From Flavobacterium reichenbachii (GTDB lineage: Bacteria; Bacteroidota; Bacteroidia; Flavobacteriales; Flavobacteriaceae): 64,000 bases of DNA. Of the stretch, positions 62,416 to 64,000 are shown piece after piece. Each line of letters begins with the position of its first letter. The stretch's first letter is position 1. Position numbers and translations under genes: made by a program. Location: positions 248,001 through 312,000 of the forward strand of contig NZ_MUHF01000003.1 in NCBI RefSeq assembly GCF_002217435.1, read 5' to 3'. Under the pieces are notes generated by a model. It did not search any database. It was not told the origin of the DNA and was given only the letters and a program-made list of their open reading frames with translations.

Positions 62416-63693
62416 TTACTTTTTCTTCTTTGAATTTTCATTCGCATCAAAAATTCCCTGAACAGCAGTTAGTTCGGCAATTTTTACAATAACATCAGTC
62501 GCTTTCTGGATACTCTCAGCTGGAACATATTCATATTTTCCGTGAAAGTTATGTCCGCCTGCAAAAATATTAGGGCAAGGCAGTCCCATGTAGGATAACT
62601 GCGAACCGTCAGTTCCGCCGCGAATAGGTTTTATAATAGGTTTTATGTTCAGTTCCCGCATTGCTTTTTCTGCAATATCTACAATATGTTTTACAGGAAG
62701 TACTTTTTCTTTCATATTGTAATACTGATCTTTAACTTCAGTAATTACAATATCTTCACCAAATTGTTTGGCGAACTTTTTATTGATTTTCTTGGCTATT
62801 TTTCCAATTAAATCTTTTCTTTTTTCGAATTTAATTTTATTGTGATCACGAATAATAAGTTCTAAAACCGTTTCTTCAATATTTCCTTTGATGTGATGAA
62901 CATGAAAAAATCCTTCGTAACCTTTAGTTTCCTGAGGAGTTTCTCCTTTAGGAAGTTCATTGATGAATTCATTGGCGATCAACATCGAATTGATCATTTT
63001 TCCTTTTGCATAACCCGGATGAACGCTTTTACCCTTAAAGGTGATTTTTGCTCCTGCAGCATTAAAGTTTTCATATTCTAATTCACCAATCTGGCTTCCA
63101 TCCATGGTATAAGCCCATTGCGCGCCAAATTTCTCCACATCAAAATGGTGTGCACCACGGCCAATTTCTTCGTCTGGAGTAAACCCAATTCTGATTTTTC
63201 CGTGTTTAATTTCCGGATGTTGAATTAGGTATTCCATTGCCGAAACAATTTCTGTGATTCCCGCTTTATCATCTGCACCCAGCAAAGTAGTTCCGTCCGT
63301 TGTAATGATGGTCTGGCCTTTATATTGCAAAAGATCTTTGAAGTAATTAGGAGATAAGACGATGTTTTTTTCAGCATTCAAAACGATATCTTTTCCGTCG
63401 TAGTTTTCAACAATTTGTGGTTTTACGTTTGCTCCGCTAAAGTCTGGTGAAGTATCAAAATGAGAGATAAAACCAATAACAGGAACTTCGTGGTCAACAT
63501 TACTTGGCAGTGTCGCCATAATATAGGCTTTGTCGTCTATTGTAACATCTTGGAGTCCAATTGCTTTTAGTTCTTCGACTAATTTATTGGCAAGATTCCA
63601 TTGTTTTTCTGTGCTTGGTGTAGTAGTTGAATTGGGATCAGACTCTGTATCAATTGTTACATAACTGATGAAACGATCTATGATATGTTGCAT
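62416..63693 (-). CDS. pepT: Peptidase T (tripeptide aminopeptidase)
   Basis: 425 residues, M20B zinc peptidase. Removes the N-terminal residue from tripeptides in the cytoplasm. Metal-binding motifs: [14 protein letters not shown] (His and Asp near 75-80), [16 protein letters not shown] (bridging Asp near 140), [14 protein letters not shown] (Glu pair near 175), and [20 protein letters not shown]. The C-terminal His is in [17 protein letters not shown]. The dimerisation domain lies at about 205-320. First gene of a pair with the YdeI-like protein. Confidence 0.96.
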   Translation of the reverse strand: MQHIIDRFISYVTIDTESDPNSTTTPSTEKQWNLANKLVEELKAIGLQDVTIDDKAYIMATLPSNVDHEVPVIGFISHFDTSPDFSGANVKPQIVENYDGKDIVLNAEKNIVLSPNYFKDLLQYKGQTIITTDGTTLLGADDKAGITEIVSAMEYLIQHPEIKHGKIRIGFTPDEEIGRGAHHFDVEKFGAQWAYTMDGSQIGELEYENFNAAGAKITFKGKSVHPGYAKGKMINSMLIANEFINELPKGETPQETKGYEGFFHVHHIKGNIEETVLELIIRDHNKIKFEKRKDLIGKIAKKINKKFAKQFGEDIVITEVKDQYYNMKEKVLPVKHIVDIAEKAMRELNIKPIIKPIRGGTDGSQLSYMGLPCPNIFAGGHNFHGKYEYVPAESIQKATDVIVKIAELTAVQGIFDANENSKKKK

Positions 63694-63709
63694 TATTATA
63701 ATTTTTTAG

Positions 63710-63717
63710 CAAATATA
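63710..63717 (-). promoter_or_regulatory. pepT -7 box
   Basis: TATATTTG on the minus strand, 16 bases before the ATG. Confidence 0.6.
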
Positions 63718-63766
63718 GGTATTTTTATTAGCTGTGTAATTGCAGCTGGCTGATGTAAATTCAAAT

Positions 63767-63800
63767 AAAAAGACGGATTCTACAGGTATAGAATCCGTCC
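63767..63800 (-). terminator. Terminator of the formylglycine-generating-enzyme-like gene
   Basis: GACGGATTCTA / TAGAATCCGTC perfect 11-bp arms around CAGGTA, with T-rich sequence following on the minus strand. Confidence 0.75.
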
Positions 63801-63815
63801 ATAAATTTTATGCTG

Positions 63816-64000
63816 TTATATACTTTTTACACATCTAAAACCCAAATGATTGGCTGCAGATCGTACTTCGCCTTTTCCTCTTGTACCCACCATGTAGCGT
63901 GTACAATATTGATCGGTACATAAAAACGAACCGCCGCGGTGTACTCTTTTTATCTGTGACGGATCGTTTGGATCATTGTAAGCGCTTGGTCCCTGAGGAT
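63816..64000 (-). CDS. Formylglycine-generating enzyme (SUMF1-like) family protein, C-terminal end (cut by window edge)
   Basis: 61 residues to a TAA at 63816; the N-terminus lies beyond the window. The end reads RVHRGGSFLCTDQYCTRYM, then RSAANHLGFRCVKS, the C-terminal signature of SUMF1/FGE-sulfatase domains. The two cysteines in SFLCTDQYC correspond by spacing (C-x4-C) to the active-site pair of true formylglycine-generating enzymes, which convert a Cys of sulfatases to formylglycine. Many SUMF1-domain proteins lack this pair, so here enzymatic activity is likely. A sulfatase partner is not in the window. Confidence 0.88.
   Translation of the reverse strand, partial: PQGPSAYNDPNDPSQIKRVHRGGSFLCTDQYCTRYMVGTRGKGEVRSAANHLGFRCVKSI

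Overview
This 64 kb window is AT-rich chromosomal DNA from a member of the Bacteroidota, most likely a Flavobacterium. Four things point there: many promoters carry the Bacteroidota -7 element TAnnTTTG; there are outer-membrane pairs such as DUF4249 with a TonB-dependent receptor; several genes are typical of flavobacteria (DUF3276/PUR-like protein, long NusB, dual cyclophilin-FKBP, monomeric isocitrate dehydrogenase, YifB); and there are many lipoproteins and Sec-exported proteins of no known function. I see no phage, plasmid, transposase, CRISPR array, tRNA or rRNA gene. Most of the window is core or near-core chromosome with short intergenic regions.

Layout. 1-7.0 kb: the start of an exported amidohydrolase (cut by the edge), a Gfo/Idh/MocA oxidoreductase, YifB/ComM, a GNAT acetyltransferase and an esterase. 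7.1-8.0 kb: an ArsR regulator and SRPBCC protein operon with a striking four-half-site operator. 8-15.7 kb: a run of small lipoproteins and membrane proteins, a TPR protein and a DUF1624-type acyltransferase. 15.8-24.1 kb: lysA, then a 0.9 kb repeat-rich island, then gltD and gltB (glutamate synthase). 24.4-30.3 kb: sucC, a DUF5694 protein, a LytS/LytTR-type two-component pair, a DUF1456 protein and a dipeptide epimerase. 30.4-35.9 kb: a TerB-like protein, uvrB, an alpha/beta hydrolase, rlmF and thiamine pyrophosphokinase. 35.9-40.1 kb: a DinB-like protein, a GyrI-like protein, and the DUF4249/TonB receptor pair. 40.2-44.1 kb: monomeric NADP isocitrate dehydrogenase, rplS and trmD. 44.2-51.6 kb: lipoproteins and a six-gene operon (NTF2-like lipoprotein, sugar-phosphate isomerase-like protein, archaemetzincin-like lipoprotein, Asp/Glu racemase, FMN reductase, cupin), then an MFS exporter, a dual-family immunophilin and a c-type cytochrome. 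51.6-56.6 kb: an Rnk/GreA-like factor, a thioredoxin-fold protein, three alpha/beta hydrolases, CsaA and a YIP1 protein. 56.6-64 kb: the DUF3276 protein, an ABC exporter, leucine/glutamate-type dehydrogenase, nusB, yajC, a YdeI-like protein, peptidase T and the C-terminus of a formylglycine-generating-enzyme-like protein cut by the right edge.

How the genes fit together: nitrogen and amino-acid metabolism (gltBD, amino-acid dehydrogenase, lysA, dipeptide epimerase, Asp/Glu racemase, peptidase T) and TCA-cycle enzymes (sucC, icd) dominate the recognisable metabolism. RNA and translation functions (trmD, rplS, rlmF, nusB, csaA) and repair (uvrB) are scattered single genes.

The most interesting signals are non-coding: (i) two copies of a structured, RNA-like element near 17.34 kb and 35.07 kb that share a conserved core and show a compensatory base change; (ii) a perfectly phased operator array in front of the arsR gene; (iii) a possible small transcript with a 34-codon frame near 52.3 kb; (iv) a candidate structured leader ahead of rplS; and (v) several families of palindromic repeats, two of which sit in convergent intergenic regions. 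I found nothing that I would call a new multi-gene defence or biosynthetic system.
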